Of a stretch of 64,000 nucleotides of DNA, positions 1 to 7,326 are shown in pieces. Below the pieces are notes generated by a model. That model had not been told where the DNA came from and did no database searches. It was given only the letters and a program-made list of their open reading frames with translations. The DNA comes from Lachnospiraceae bacterium AF51-6-b8A (GTDB lineage Bacteria; Bacillota; Clostridia; Lachnospirales; Lachnospiraceae). The stretch spans positions 62,001 to 126,000 of the forward strand of contig JAQCZH010000003.1 in the NCBI GenBank assembly GCA_027682585.1, in the 5' to 3' direction. Made by a program: the position numbers and the translations under genes. Within the stretch, counting starts at the first letter, position 1, and every line of letters begins with the position of its first letter.

Positions 1-237
1 CCAGAGAGCCTCATAGCCCTGCATACGCTTGTAACGGATCAGGATATCCTGCATGGTATTGTCCAGCGCGTGCCCCATGTGCAGCTTTCCGGTAATATTG
101 GGAGGAGGCATGACAATGGTGAAAGGCTTCTTGTCCCGGTTCACCTGGGCATGGAAATATCCCCTCTTCTCCCATTTCTCATAGAGACGGCCCTCAATTC
201 CCTTGGGGTCGTAGGTTTTGGCCAGCTCCCTGCTCAT
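1..237 (-). CDS. valS: Valine--tRNA ligase, N-terminal part (cut by window edge)
   Basis: The first 79 codons of a class I aminoacyl-tRNA synthetase that charges tRNA-Val in the cytoplasm. The translation runs from [11 protein letters not shown] through [18 protein letters not shown] to [14 protein letters not shown] is the class I HIGH signature, and the surrounding P-P-P-N-x-T-G context with the following [11 protein letters not shown] is typical of ValS rather than IleS or LeuS. The start at 237 is fixed by an AGGAG-type ribosome binding site 7-8 bases upstream. The rest of the gene lies left of base 1. A strong promoter at 424-452 and a structured leader precede it, so expression is probably controlled in the leader. 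Confidence 0.93.
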   Translation of the reverse strand, partial: MSRELAKTYDPKGIEGRLYEKWEKRGYFHAQVNRDKKPFTIVMPPPNITGKLHMGHALDNTMQDILIRYKRMQGYEALW

Positions 238-264
238 ACAAGCTCCTTCCCTGATCGAAAAAGG

Positions 265-357
265 CTGTGAAACAGCACACGCCGACCGCCATATTCTCGA
301 TTACATTCCATTTGCGTAAGCGATATATGGCGATCAGCATGACATTTCACAGCCTCG
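265..357 (-). promoter_or_regulatory. Attenuator-like nested hairpin in the valS leader
   Basis: On the - strand the leader contains GGCTGTGAAA, about 70 bases later TTTCACAGCC, and directly after that TTTTT, as in an intrinsic terminator. Nested inside is CGCCATAT pairing with ATATGGCG. The structure ends about 25 bases before the valS ribosome binding site, so it could end transcription before valS. Clostridial valS genes often carry T-box leaders, but I could not find the conserved T-box sequence (AGGGTGGnACCGCG) here. The controlling signal is unknown. Confidence 0.5.
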
Positions 358-423
358 TCATGCATCTCCCTGCCGATTGGCTCTATTCCTTCTGTTTTTG
401 CGCCAAAGCCGTAATCCTTAGTA

Positions 424-452
424 ATTTTAAGCGGATCAGACGGGCTTGTCAA
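424..452 (-). promoter_or_regulatory. Sigma-A promoter of valS
   Basis: Read on the - strand: TTGACA, 17 bases, TAAAAT. This is a perfect -35 box at optimal spacing. Predicted transcription start is near 417, giving a leader of about 180 bases before the valS start at 237. Confidence 0.85.
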
Positions 453-610
453 CGTACTGGCCAGCAGGTCTGAACCAGACCGAGCCGAATACCGGTCAGC
501 AGCAACAAGAGGCGCTTATGTGTGCAGCGGCCGACATACATCAGCAAACGACGCTTATGCATCCATCCCCACGCATGCGGGACTGGCGCCGCCCGCGCAG
601 GACAGGAAAA

Positions 611-643
611 TAATGGAATACACACGCCGCAAGCATTCCATTA
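611..643. terminator. Inverted repeat, probable auxiliary terminator
   Basis: TAATGGAAT (611-619) and ATTCCATTA (635-643) form a perfect 9-bp stem with a 15-base loop. On the - strand it is followed by TTTTCC. It lies just beyond a stronger hairpin at 655-691, so the two may form a tandem terminator for the feo operon. It could also be an operator. Confidence 0.45.
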
Positions 644-654
644 TCATGAATCAA

Positions 655-691
655 AGGAGCACGGCCGACATAAAGTGTCGGCCGTGCTCCT
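655..691. terminator. Strong bidirectional hairpin ending the feo operon
   Basis: GGAGCACGGCCGACA (656-670) and its exact complement (676-690) flank a 5-base loop; one more A-T pair extends it to 16 bp. Short T-rich tails follow on both strands. It separates the feo operon from valS. The gap 238-782 holds this hairpin, the second repeat at 611-643, and the valS promoter and leader; I saw no gene in it. Confidence 0.8.
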
Positions 692-782
692 TATCTTACG
701 ACAACAAAGTGCCGCAGAGCCCATATCCGATTTCCTTACCCCGAGATAGCAGAAGCTTATGTCTGCTCTCCCAATGAAAAAA

Positions 783-935
783 CTACTTGTGCTTCTCCTC
801 TGTGCAGCAGGATCCGCCCGCGCAGTTTCCGCTGCAGCCGGCACAGCCCTGAGAGTGGCGAATCACATGAATGCAGCCGGCAACAAGAGCCGCAATGGCA
901 ACAACCGCAATGATACTTCCAAGAATCGTAGGCAT
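783..935 (-). CDS. FeoB-associated Cys-rich membrane peptide
   Basis: A 50-residue protein starting MPTILGSIIAVVAIAAL. One hydrophobic helix (about residues 3-21) is followed by a short cytosol- or surface-facing tail rich in cysteine (C-A-G-C, N-C-A-G-G-S-C-C). This arrangement matches the small FeoB-associated Cys-rich family found directly after feoB in many Firmicutes. Its biochemical role is not established; metal handling at the FeoB pore is the usual suggestion. The start at 935 is chosen because AGGAG sits 6-7 bases upstream; a longer reading to 1040 lacks such a site and adds non-family sequence. It follows feoB by 138 bases and ends the operon. Confidence 0.85.
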   Translation of the reverse strand: MPTILGSIIAVVAIAALVAGCIHVIRHSQGCAGCSGNCAGGSCCTEEKHK

Positions 936-1073
936 ATTTGCTCCTTTCCCTGCGGATTCCTCTGACGAGAGAATCCGACGACAATCTCCAATACTGCTGT
1001 CTTGCGAATGCGCACAGATCACGAACAGATCCGCGGGCACTCGCTGATATTTGCGACTACAGCAGCAAAAGCT

Positions 1074-3386
1074 TTATAACTGCTTGTTCTTCTCAAGAGC
1101 CTCGACGGAAGTCTCCCCCCGCACCGTCTGCTCCGGTACGTAGCCCTTTCTGAAAAGCAGGTAGAGAAGGCCTGCCAGGAAGACAAATCCCAAAACAGAT
1201 GCCGCAGTAAAGGGCACTCCGAAAGCCAGACCGATGACGCGGTAGACGATCAGAGACACAACATAAGCCCAGCCGCACATCCAGCCGACAGCTGCCCAGA
1301 ACCACTTGCGGTTGTTCATCTCCCTGCGGATGGCACCCATAGCCGCAAAGCAGGGAGCGCAGAGTAGGTTAAAGCACATGAAAGCATAGGCTGAAATGGG
1401 AGTGTAATCCTTGGCTACATTGTCCCAGATCTGTTCACCGTCATCCTCCAGATCGTCGTCACCCTGGTAGTTGTAGAGGACGCCGAAGGTACCGACAACA
1501 TTCTCCTTGGCCAGAAGTCCGGTTACAGCTGCGACGGTGGGTCTCCATGAACCGAAGCCATTGGGTCGGAAGATGGTAGAGACAGGCTGGGCGACGGTAG
1601 CCAGAATCGAGGAATCCATATAGGAGACCTCATCCTCCTCAATGTGCATCTTCTCAGCCAGATCAGTGACAATCTGCGGATTCTCCTCGACCGCATTGGC
1701 CCAATTGTCATCCTGCAGATAGCTGAACTTGCCCTCGATGAAACCAAAATTGGAGGCAAACCAGATGATCATGGTCGCCAGAATAATCATAGAGCCGGCG
1801 CGCTTTACGAAAGAGAATCCTCTCTCCCAGGTAGCCCGTGCGACATTGCCCACAGAGGGTACATGATAGGCAGGCAGCTCCATAACAAAAGGAGCAGGCT
1901 CACCTGCGAAGGCCTTGAATTTCTTCAGAATAATTCCTGAGAGAACAATGGATGCCATGCCGATGAAGTAGGCGGACACGGCGATCAGGGAGTTCCCGCC
2001 AAAGATTGCGCCGGCGATCAGACCAATGATGGGCATCTTGGCTCCACAGGGAATGAAGGTGGTAATCATGACCGTCAGACGTCGGTCACGATTGTTCTCG
2101 ATGGTACGGGTCGCCATGATTCCAGGGACACCGCAGCCGACACCAACCAGAACCGGGATAAAAGACTTTCCGGACAAGCCGAACTGACGGAAGATACGAT
2201 CCATAACGAAGGCGACACGGGACATATATCCGATATCCTCCAAGATGGCCAGGCAGAGGAACATAACGACAATCTGGGGAACGAAGCCGAGCACAGACCC
2301 GACACCCGCGATAATTCCATCCTGTATCAGGGAGTAGATGATTCCGCCTTCCGGCAGGTGCAGAACACCCAGCAGCAGCATATCCATCCATCCGGGAACC
2401 AGCTTGGCGAAGAGGACGTCATTGATCCATTTAGTCGCAATCGTACCAATTCCGATGTGGCTGCCAAAGTCTCCATTGGCGCCTCCCATAGAGACCGCAT
2501 AGACGAAAGCCATGACGACAACGAAGATGGGCAGGCCCAGCCATCGATTAGTGACAATGCGGTCAATGCGGTCAGACATGGTCATGGCATGTTTCGCCGC
2601 TTTCTTCTTCACCGCGTCAGAAATAATCTTTGCAATATATTCGTAGCGAGCATTGGTCACTATCGACTCTGAGTCATCATCATAATGATTCTCACAGGCG
2701 GAGATAATTTCCTCAACCTGTCCCTCAATCCCCTTGAAGCGGCCGGATTCCATCACCTTGGAGTCTCTCTCAAAGAGCTTGATCGCATACCAGTGCGCGA
2801 ATCTGGCATCAACCTTACCGGCGATCAGATCCTCGATCTTGTCAATAGCGGCTTTATCCTCTCCTGCAAAAATGGCTGGAGCCGTTACCTCCTTCTGATC
2901 CCTGGCTGCCTTTACCGCGAGTTCCGCCGCCTCTAAAGTGGACTCGTTCTTGAGCGCCGAAATCTCGATCGTCTCGATTCCAAGAGCTGCGGCTAATTTT
3001 TTAACATCAATGGAATCTCCGTTCTTGCGAACCAGATCCATCATATTCACCGCAAGAACGACAGGTGTTCCCAGTTCCATCAACTGCGTTGTCAGATAGA
3101 GATTCCGCTCAATATTGGTTCCGTCAACAATGTTTAAGATGACATCCGGTTTCTCCTCTACCAGATACTGCCTGGAGACAACCTCCTCTAAGGTATAGGG
3201 CGAGAGGGAGTAGATGCCGGGCAAATCCTGGACAGTCACATCGTCATGGCCCTTGAGCTTTCCTTCCTTCTTCTCAACCGTAACACCGGGCCAGTTGCCG
3301 ACATATTGTCTGGCGCCGGTCAGGTTATTGAACAGTGTCGTCTTACCACAGTTGGGATTTCCTGCCAGAGCAATCTTGATACTCAC
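1074..3386 (-). CDS. feoB: Ferrous iron transport protein B
   Basis: A 770-residue inner-membrane Fe(II) transporter. The N-terminal G domain shows GNPNCGKT (G1, residues about 9-16), WPGVTVEKKEG (switch region), DLPGIYSL (G3) and NMMD (G4). A helical GDI-like linker reaches to about residue 280 and is followed by the membrane part with two Gate motifs, including the conserved VGCGVPGIMATR. The C-terminal half has additional membrane helices and a soluble loop near residues 560-620. The start is GTG at 3386, five to eight bases after AGGAGG. It lies 9 bases after the upstream feoA and belongs to a five-gene feo operon. Length is normal for the longer clostridial FeoB type. Confidence 0.97.
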   Translation of the reverse strand: MSIKIALAGNPNCGKTTLFNNLTGARQYVGNWPGVTVEKKEGKLKGHDDVTVQDLPGIYSLSPYTLEEVVSRQYLVEEKPDVILNIVDGTNIERNLYLTTQLMELGTPVVLAVNMMDLVRKNGDSIDVKKLAAALGIETIEISALKNESTLEAAELAVKAARDQKEVTAPAIFAGEDKAAIDKIEDLIAGKVDARFAHWYAIKLFERDSKVMESGRFKGIEGQVEEIISACENHYDDDSESIVTNARYEYIAKIISDAVKKKAAKHAMTMSDRIDRIVTNRWLGLPIFVVVMAFVYAVSMGGANGDFGSHIGIGTIATKWINDVLFAKLVPGWMDMLLLGVLHLPEGGIIYSLIQDGIIAGVGSVLGFVPQIVVMFLCLAILEDIGYMSRVAFVMDRIFRQFGLSGKSFIPVLVGVGCGVPGIMATRTIENNRDRRLTVMITTFIPCGAKMPIIGLIAGAIFGGNSLIAVSAYFIGMASIVLSGIILKKFKAFAGEPAPFVMELPAYHVPSVGNVARATWERGFSFVKRAGSMIILATMIIWFASNFGFIEGKFSYLQDDNWANAVEENPQIVTDLAEKMHIEEDEVSYMDSSILATVAQPVSTIFRPNGFGSWRPTVAAVTGLLAKENVVGTFGVLYNYQGDDDLEDDGEQIWDNVAKDYTPISAYAFMCFNLLCAPCFAAMGAIRREMNNRKWFWAAVGWMCGWAYVVSLIVYRVIGLAFGVPFTAASVLGFVFLAGLLYLLFRKGYVPEQTVRGETSVEALEKNKQL

Positions 3387-3395
3387 ACTTGCCTC

Positions 3396-3620
3396 CTACT
3401 CTTCTACTTCAATCATCTCTGCGTCCGCCTTGCGGATGGAGAGCTCATAGCCGCGCACATTCAACTCCATGGGATCTCCAAGAGGCGCCACCTTGCGAAC
3501 CAGAATTTCCACTCCCTTGGTAATTCCCATATCCATAATACGGCGCTTGGTCGGGCCCTCTCCGTGCAGGCGCCTGACCGTCGCCCGCTCCCCAACCTTC
3601 ACATCTCTGAGCACTTTCAT
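3396..3620 (-). CDS. feoA: FeoA-type SH3-like protein (proximal to feoB)
   Basis: 74 residues, MKVLRDVKVGERATVRRLHG onward, with the FeoA signature: a small beta-barrel containing RRIMDMGITKGVEILV, PLGDPMEL and YELSIRKADAEMIEV. FeoA proteins are cytoplasmic partners that support FeoB-driven Fe(II) uptake. The start at 3620 is preferred over an ATG 18 bases upstream because GAGGAG lies just before it. It ends 9 bases before feoB, so the two are probably translated together. A second FeoA-type gene lies immediately upstream, a common clostridial duplication. Confidence 0.95.
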   Translation of the reverse strand: MKVLRDVKVGERATVRRLHGEGPTKRRIMDMGITKGVEILVRKVAPLGDPMELNVRGYELSIRKADAEMIEVEE

Positions 3621-3705
3621 ATTCTCCTCTTTCTGCATAATAAAATGCCTGCTGCTAGCGCCTCAGGCATTGCCAAGCACGTGCGGCCCGCTGTCCGGGC
3701 TCACT

Positions 3706-3918
3706 CTACACCATGATCCGGTTCGCCATGCCCGCGTCAATCGCGACGCGGGAGGACTTGACCTGTACAATCAGATTGCTTCCGTTATCACTGACCACCA
3801 TAACCTCCTCTCCGGGAACAAAACCCAGTTCAGACAGGTGGTTGCGCACGCTGTCACGCCCGTTAATCTTAACGATCGTATTCTTGCTGCACCGATCTGC
3901 CATGGAAAGCGGCATCAT
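3706..3918 (-). CDS. Second FeoA-domain protein
   Basis: About 70 residues beginning MMPLSMADRCSKNTIVKINGRD. The core SVRNHLSELGFVPGEEVMVVSDNGSN and the ending VQVKSSRVAIDAGMANRIMV fit the FeoA fold (SH3-like barrel, with the conserved LGF-x-PG turn). It is diverged from the neighbouring FeoA and probably has a separate role in the FeoB complex. The start is the ATG at 3918, eight bases after GAGG; the GTG nine bases upstream overlaps that ribosome binding site. It is the second gene of the feo operon. Confidence 0.9.
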   Translation of the reverse strand: MMPLSMADRCSKNTIVKINGRDSVRNHLSELGFVPGEEVMVVSDNGSNLIVQVKSSRVAIDAGMANRIMV

Positions 3919-3939
3919 AATTATCACCTCGATTCTGCC

Positions 3940-4194
3940 TTAAAAGCGTCCGAACAGCCCCTTTTTCTGGCAGGCAAGGCACTCGGCTCCCAGGTAGTCA
4001 TAACCCGTCTCCCGAATCGCCGCCTCAAGAAGATCCAGATCCGCCTTCTCCTCCGTGAGAAAGGTAGCCAGTTTCTTCCTGCGGCTGACTGTCACCCTCC
4101 TGGCAGATGGAATCGCCTTACGAATTGCTTCGGCGACATGTGCTTCACACATGCTGCACATCATACCGTCAATTTGGGCTCTTATCTGATACAT
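3940..4194 (-). CDS. Heavy-metal-associated (HMA) domain protein, first gene of feo operon
   Basis: 84 residues. The N-terminal segment IDGMMCSMCEAHVAEAIRKAI is an HMA-type metal-binding loop (M-x-C-x-x-C), followed by a ferredoxin-like beta-alpha-beta pattern ending RETGYDYLG. A second C-x-x-C (ECLACQKKG) sits at the C-terminus, which is unusual for a simple copper chaperone. Gene order (HMA, FeoA, FeoA, FeoB, Cys-rich peptide) suggests a role in metal delivery or sensing during Fe(II) uptake. The actual metal is not shown by the sequence. The start has AAAGGA about nine bases upstream. The palindrome at 4231-4246 lies directly upstream. Confidence 0.85.
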   Translation of the reverse strand: MYQIRAQIDGMMCSMCEAHVAEAIRKAIPSARRVTVSRRKKLATFLTEEKADLDLLEAAIRETGYDYLGAECLACQKKGLFGRF

Positions 4195-4230
4195 TCCAGT
4201 TAGTCCTTTCTAACCACCAATAGTATAATT

Positions 4231-4246
4231 GTAAGGGTACCCTTAC
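4231..4246. promoter_or_regulatory. Perfect 16-bp palindrome upstream of the feo operon
   Basis: GTAAGGGTACCCTTAC is a perfect palindrome 37 bases upstream of the first feo gene and beside AT-rich promoter-like sequence (TATACT on the - strand). Its place suggests an operator for a metal-responsive repressor. A DtxR-family regulator is encoded 3 kb away at 7327, but I see no sequence proof that it binds here. Confidence 0.6.
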
Positions 4247-4418
4247 TTCTATAGTTAAATTGCACAGATTTGCCTTCCCTAACATGTGATTTTTTACAAA
4301 AAATTAGATGTTTGTCACATATGATTTTGCGCAATATATTTGCGGGATCATTCCTGTCCCTTTCTGCCCTTGTATCAGATACGTCCTCCAGATGTTCTGT
4401 CATCCTATCATTCGAAAA

Positions 4419-4491
4419 GAAGACCGACCGCCGCTGAATCGCATCTGCAGCTTTTCTGCCGATATGATTCCGCAAGGGTCGGTCCGTCTTC
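4419..4491 (-). terminator. Terminator of the kinase-araD operon
   Basis: On the - strand GAAG-(bulge)-ACCGACC pairs with GGTCGGTCTTC, which is followed by TTTTCG. The roughly 50-base loop contains a smaller hairpin (GCAG/CTGC). It lies 49 bases past the araD stop. With the palindrome at 4231 it accounts for the 345-base gap 4195-4539. Confidence 0.65.
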
Positions 4492-4539
4492 TCTTTTGAA
4501 AGCACTGTCAATATTCTCTGCTCTTCTAATGCGGATGGC

Positions 4540-5238
4540 TTACTCCCTCTGCCCATAATAAGCATGCGCTCCGTGCTTGCGGTAAAAATGCTTATCCTGG
4601 ATAGCCGTCTGGGCCGGCTGAGCCTGCGGATTGATCTGCTCTGTTCGATAAGCCATCTGGGCAACCTCCTCCAGGACCACGGCATGATAGACTGCCTGCA
4701 TTGCGTCCCTTCCCCAGGCAAAGGGTCCATGACTGGCACAGAGCACCGCCGGCGTGAAGACCGGATCCAGCCCCCGCTCGGTGAAAGTCTCCAGAATAAC
4801 CTTTCCTGTCTCTTTCTCATAGGCCGCTTCTATCTCCTGTGGGGTCAGATCTCTGGCGCAGGGAACAGGGCCATAGAAATAGTCCGCATGCGTCGTTCCA
4901 TAGAGGGGGATATCTCTCCTTGCCTGGGCCCAGGAAGCCGCCATGGGAGAATGGGTATGAACGACGCCTCCGATCCCGGACCATGCCCGGTAGAGCTGCA
5001 GATGTGTCGCCGTATCCGACGAAGGCCGCAGCTCGCCCTCTATTACATTGCCTTCCAGATCCACAACAACCAGCTTCTCCGGTGTCAGCGCTTCATATTC
5101 CAGACCGCTTGGCTTGATGACAACCAGTCCCTGCTCTCGGTCGATACCTGAGACATTGCCCCAGGTATAAGTCACCAGCCTCCGCGCGGGCAATTCCATA
5201 TTTGCCCGATAGACCTCCTCCCGTAATTCTTCCAGCAT
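4540..5238 (-). CDS. araD: L-ribulose-5-phosphate 4-epimerase
   Basis: 232 residues, the usual length of AraD. It interconverts L-ribulose-5-phosphate and D-xylulose-5-phosphate, feeding L-arabinose or related pentoses into the pentose phosphate pathway. Class II aldolase/epimerase features are visible: TWGNVSGID, VIKPSGL, the metal-binding H-x-H in GGVVHTHSPMAASWA, the third His in CASHGPFAWGRDA, and a C-terminal HGAHAYYGQ. The start at 5238 follows GGGAGGAG; an in-frame ATG at 5286 has no such site. It sits 99 bases after the sugar kinase and is probably cotranscribed with it. No araA (isomerase) is present in the window. Confidence 0.95.
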   Translation of the reverse strand: MLEELREEVYRANMELPARRLVTYTWGNVSGIDREQGLVVIKPSGLEYEALTPEKLVVVDLEGNVIEGELRPSSDTATHLQLYRAWSGIGGVVHTHSPMAASWAQARRDIPLYGTTHADYFYGPVPCARDLTPQEIEAAYEKETGKVILETFTERGLDPVFTPAVLCASHGPFAWGRDAMQAVYHAVVLEEVAQMAYRTEQINPQAQPAQTAIQDKHFYRKHGAHAYYGQRE

Positions 5239-5337
5239 ATGCTCCTCCCTCTTTGATATCAACTCGTCCTGTCGGCCTGCGCTCATTGATGTGCAGACTC
5301 TCTTATCTTTACCGGCATTTCTGCTCTGAACCGTTCT

Positions 5338-7020
5338 CTACTCCCTGCTCTGTAATTTTTCCCCTGCAATGCGCTCGGCAATCAGTCCCTCCTTATAATC
5401 TCTCATATAGCGCTCAAAGCCCTCGACATCTTCCGGATCTGGTGTCAGGGTCTCGGCCTCCATCCGACAGAAAACCTCCCTTTCCAGGTAGTCTGCCAGG
5501 TCCAGCCGCCCCGCTGATTTCATCCGTCCCTGATCGGATATTCCCACCAAAGGGGGCTCTTTGATACTCACAGTATTTCCTCCTTTGTCTCCCCGCATTT
5601 TCAGCAGGTACGCCGCCAGAACGGCAATCCCCCAGGAGCCGCCTTCAGAGGCCGTCGCCAGAAGTGAGATCGGCGTATCCAAAGCAGCCGCCATAAAGCG
5701 CTGACCCACCCCCCTGGTTTTAAAAAGACCACCGTGAGCATACATGCGCTCTAACGGCACGCTCTCCTCCTTTAGCAGAATATCCATGCCAATTTTGAGC
5801 GTGGCCATGGAAGAATAGAGATTGGAGCGCATAAAATTCGCCAGGGTGAAATGGTCTTCCGGCCGTCTGACCTGCATCGGACGGCCAACAGGACAGTCTG
5901 TCACATGTTCCCCGGAGAAATAGTTGTAGGAGATCAGGCCACCGCAATCCGCCTCTCCAGTCAGAGCAGCTCCATAGAGACTTCCATAGAGACTGTCCAT
6001 ATCCATCTCTATGCCAACCAGCTGGTTGTAGTCCGCGAAAAGCCTGACCCAGGCATTGAGATCACTGGTGCCATTATTGCAGTGAGCCATGGCGACCGGT
6101 TTCCCATCCGGTGTTGTCACCAGATCCAGTTCCCGATGAACATTGGGAAAGAAGTGATCCATGACGACCATTGCGAAAATAGAGGTACCCGCAGAGATAT
6201 TGCCGCTTCCCACGGCCACGGTATTGGTGGCCACCATGCCGGTTCCTGCGTCCCCCTCCGGCGGACAGAGCGGAATGCCAGGGGTGAGATCCCCCTCAGG
6301 ATCCAGGCATCTGGCTCCTTCCTCTGTCAGATATCCCGCTGTCTGTCCGGCGGACAGCGGCTTCGGCAGGATCTTTGTCAGATTGAGATTCAGCCTGGCC
6401 ACCGCGGGATCCGCATGAAAACGAGCCAGGTGATCTGCCCGATAATTCCGCGTGTTCTCATCAATCGGGAACATACCGGAAGCATCCCCGATCCCCAGCA
6501 CCCTTTCTCCGGTCAGTTTCCAGTGCACATAGCCAGCCAGGGTAGTCAGCAAATCAATCCTGCCCACATGCTCCTCTCTATTCAAAATGGCCTGGTAGAG
6601 ATGGGCAATGCTCCAGCGCTGGGGAATATGATAGGCAAAAAGTTCTGTGAGTCGATCTGCGGCCGTCTCAGTCATCGTGTTGCGCCAGGTCCGAAAGGGA
6701 ACCAACAGATCTCCCTCCCTGTCAAATGCCAGATAACCATGCATCATCCCGCTGACGCCAAGTGCCGCCAGCCGAGACAGCTTCAGACCATAGCGATCGG
6801 CAACATCCTTCTTCAAAGCGGCATAGCAGGCGGCCAGCCCTTCCCAGATATCCTCCAGATGATAAGTCCAGATCCCATTCTCCAGTCGATTCTCCCAGCT
6901 ATAATCCCCCTGAGCAATCGGCTGATGGAACTCGTCAATCAGAACTGCCTTGATTCTGGTGGAACCGAATTCAATTCCCAGTACCGCTCTCCCGGTGTTT
7001 ATTGTCTCTCTCGCTTCCAT
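5338..7020 (-). CDS. FGGY-family carbohydrate kinase, probable ribulokinase
   Basis: 560 residues with the two-domain actin-like FGGY kinase fold. N-terminal LGIEFGSTRIKAVLIDE is the first phosphate motif; PPEGDAGTGMVATN carries the likely catalytic Asp; AHGGLFKTRGVGQR and ASEGGSWGIAVLAAYL belong to the C-terminal ATP-binding domain. Together with the downstream araD, the substrate is probably a ketopentose such as L-ribulose. The sequence is not a classical AraB, and L-xylulose or another pentulose is possible, so I give no symbol. The start at 7020 follows AGGAGGG. Expression is likely controlled by the promoter and two operators upstream. Confidence 0.85.
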   Translation of the reverse strand: MEARETINTGRAVLGIEFGSTRIKAVLIDEFHQPIAQGDYSWENRLENGIWTYHLEDIWEGLAACYAALKKDVADRYGLKLSRLAALGVSGMMHGYLAFDREGDLLVPFRTWRNTMTETAADRLTELFAYHIPQRWSIAHLYQAILNREEHVGRIDLLTTLAGYVHWKLTGERVLGIGDASGMFPIDENTRNYRADHLARFHADPAVARLNLNLTKILPKPLSAGQTAGYLTEEGARCLDPEGDLTPGIPLCPPEGDAGTGMVATNTVAVGSGNISAGTSIFAMVVMDHFFPNVHRELDLVTTPDGKPVAMAHCNNGTSDLNAWVRLFADYNQLVGIEMDMDSLYGSLYGAALTGEADCGGLISYNYFSGEHVTDCPVGRPMQVRRPEDHFTLANFMRSNLYSSMATLKIGMDILLKEESVPLERMYAHGGLFKTRGVGQRFMAAALDTPISLLATASEGGSWGIAVLAAYLLKMRGDKGGNTVSIKEPPLVGISDQGRMKSAGRLDLADYLEREVFCRMEAETLTPDPEDVEGFERYMRDYKEGLIAERIAGEKLQSRE

Positions 7021-7038
7021 CGTCCCTCCTCTTTTCTC

Positions 7039-7054
7039 TGTGAAGCGCTTCTCA
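7039..7054. promoter_or_regulatory. cre-like / LacI-family operator
   Basis: TGTGAAGCGCTTCTCA, nearly palindromic with a GAAGCGCTTC core, matches the general shape of CcpA catabolite-responsive elements and LacI-family operators. It lies in the leader of the kinase gene, about 18 bases before the start codon, where a bound repressor could block transcription. Confidence 0.6.
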
Positions 7055-7108
7055 CCCCTCTGTCCCTCTCTTTCCTTCCATCAGAGATGAGCGCCTCTTC
7101 CCTTGTAT

Positions 7109-7120
7109 GTGCACGTGCAC
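7109..7120. promoter_or_regulatory. GTGCAC palindromic operator at the transcription start
   Basis: GTGCACGTGCAC is a perfect 12-bp palindrome located right after the -10 box of the kinase promoter, at the predicted transcription start. It resembles the TGTACGTACA core of GntR/LacI-type AraR operators with two transitions. Position alone argues for a repressor site. Confidence 0.55.
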
Positions 7121-7130
7121 GTTTTTCTTT

Positions 7131-7159
7131 ATCCTACCACCCGCGCTTCCATTCTTCAA
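7131..7159 (-). promoter_or_regulatory. Promoter of the kinase-araD operon
   Basis: On the - strand: TTGAAG, 17 bases, TAGGAT. Predicted start near 7124, giving an untranslated leader of about 100 bases containing both operator candidates. It is divergent from the dtxR promoter at 7228-7256. Confidence 0.65.
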
Positions 7160-7227
7160 TTTTCTTTTTGAATTTATCGAAATAAGTCCAAATCGGTTTT
7201 TTATATTTAACTGCACAGGCTTTCCAC

Positions 7228-7256
7228 TTGCTTTTTCCCTCTGAGAGTCTTATTAT
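7228..7256 (+). promoter_or_regulatory. Promoter of the DtxR-family gene
   Basis: TTGCTT, 17 bases, TATTAT on the + strand, with a predicted start near 7263 at the beginning of the inverted repeat 7263-7284. The divergent gap 7021-7326 contains this promoter, the kinase promoter and three operator candidates. Confidence 0.6.
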
Positions 7257-7262
7257 ATTAAT

Positions 7263-7284
7263 TGTACAAAATCTTTTTTGTGCA
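7263..7284. promoter_or_regulatory. Inverted repeat at the dtxR transcription start
   Basis: TGTACAAAA and TTTTGTGCA, separated by 4 bases, form an almost perfect inverted repeat (one mismatch). It lies at the predicted start of the regulator transcript, which suggests autoregulation. Confidence 0.5.
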
Positions 7285-7326
7285 GACTTGTTTCCATATT
7301 TGCAATCAAACACAAGAGGTGTATCT

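Noticed and set aside
234..452. A 72-codon frame on the - strand ending at the valS start
   Set aside because: It covers the promoter and leader; composition and start site do not support a protein. The part from 357 is mentioned only as a possible coupling frame.
4250..4275. Similar words containing TGCACAG upstream of feo (about 4262-4268) and of dtxR (about 7212-7218), possible shared operator
   Set aside because: Only about seven to ten bases agree and neither copy is a palindrome; chance is likely. The palindrome and the inverted repeat are better operator candidates.
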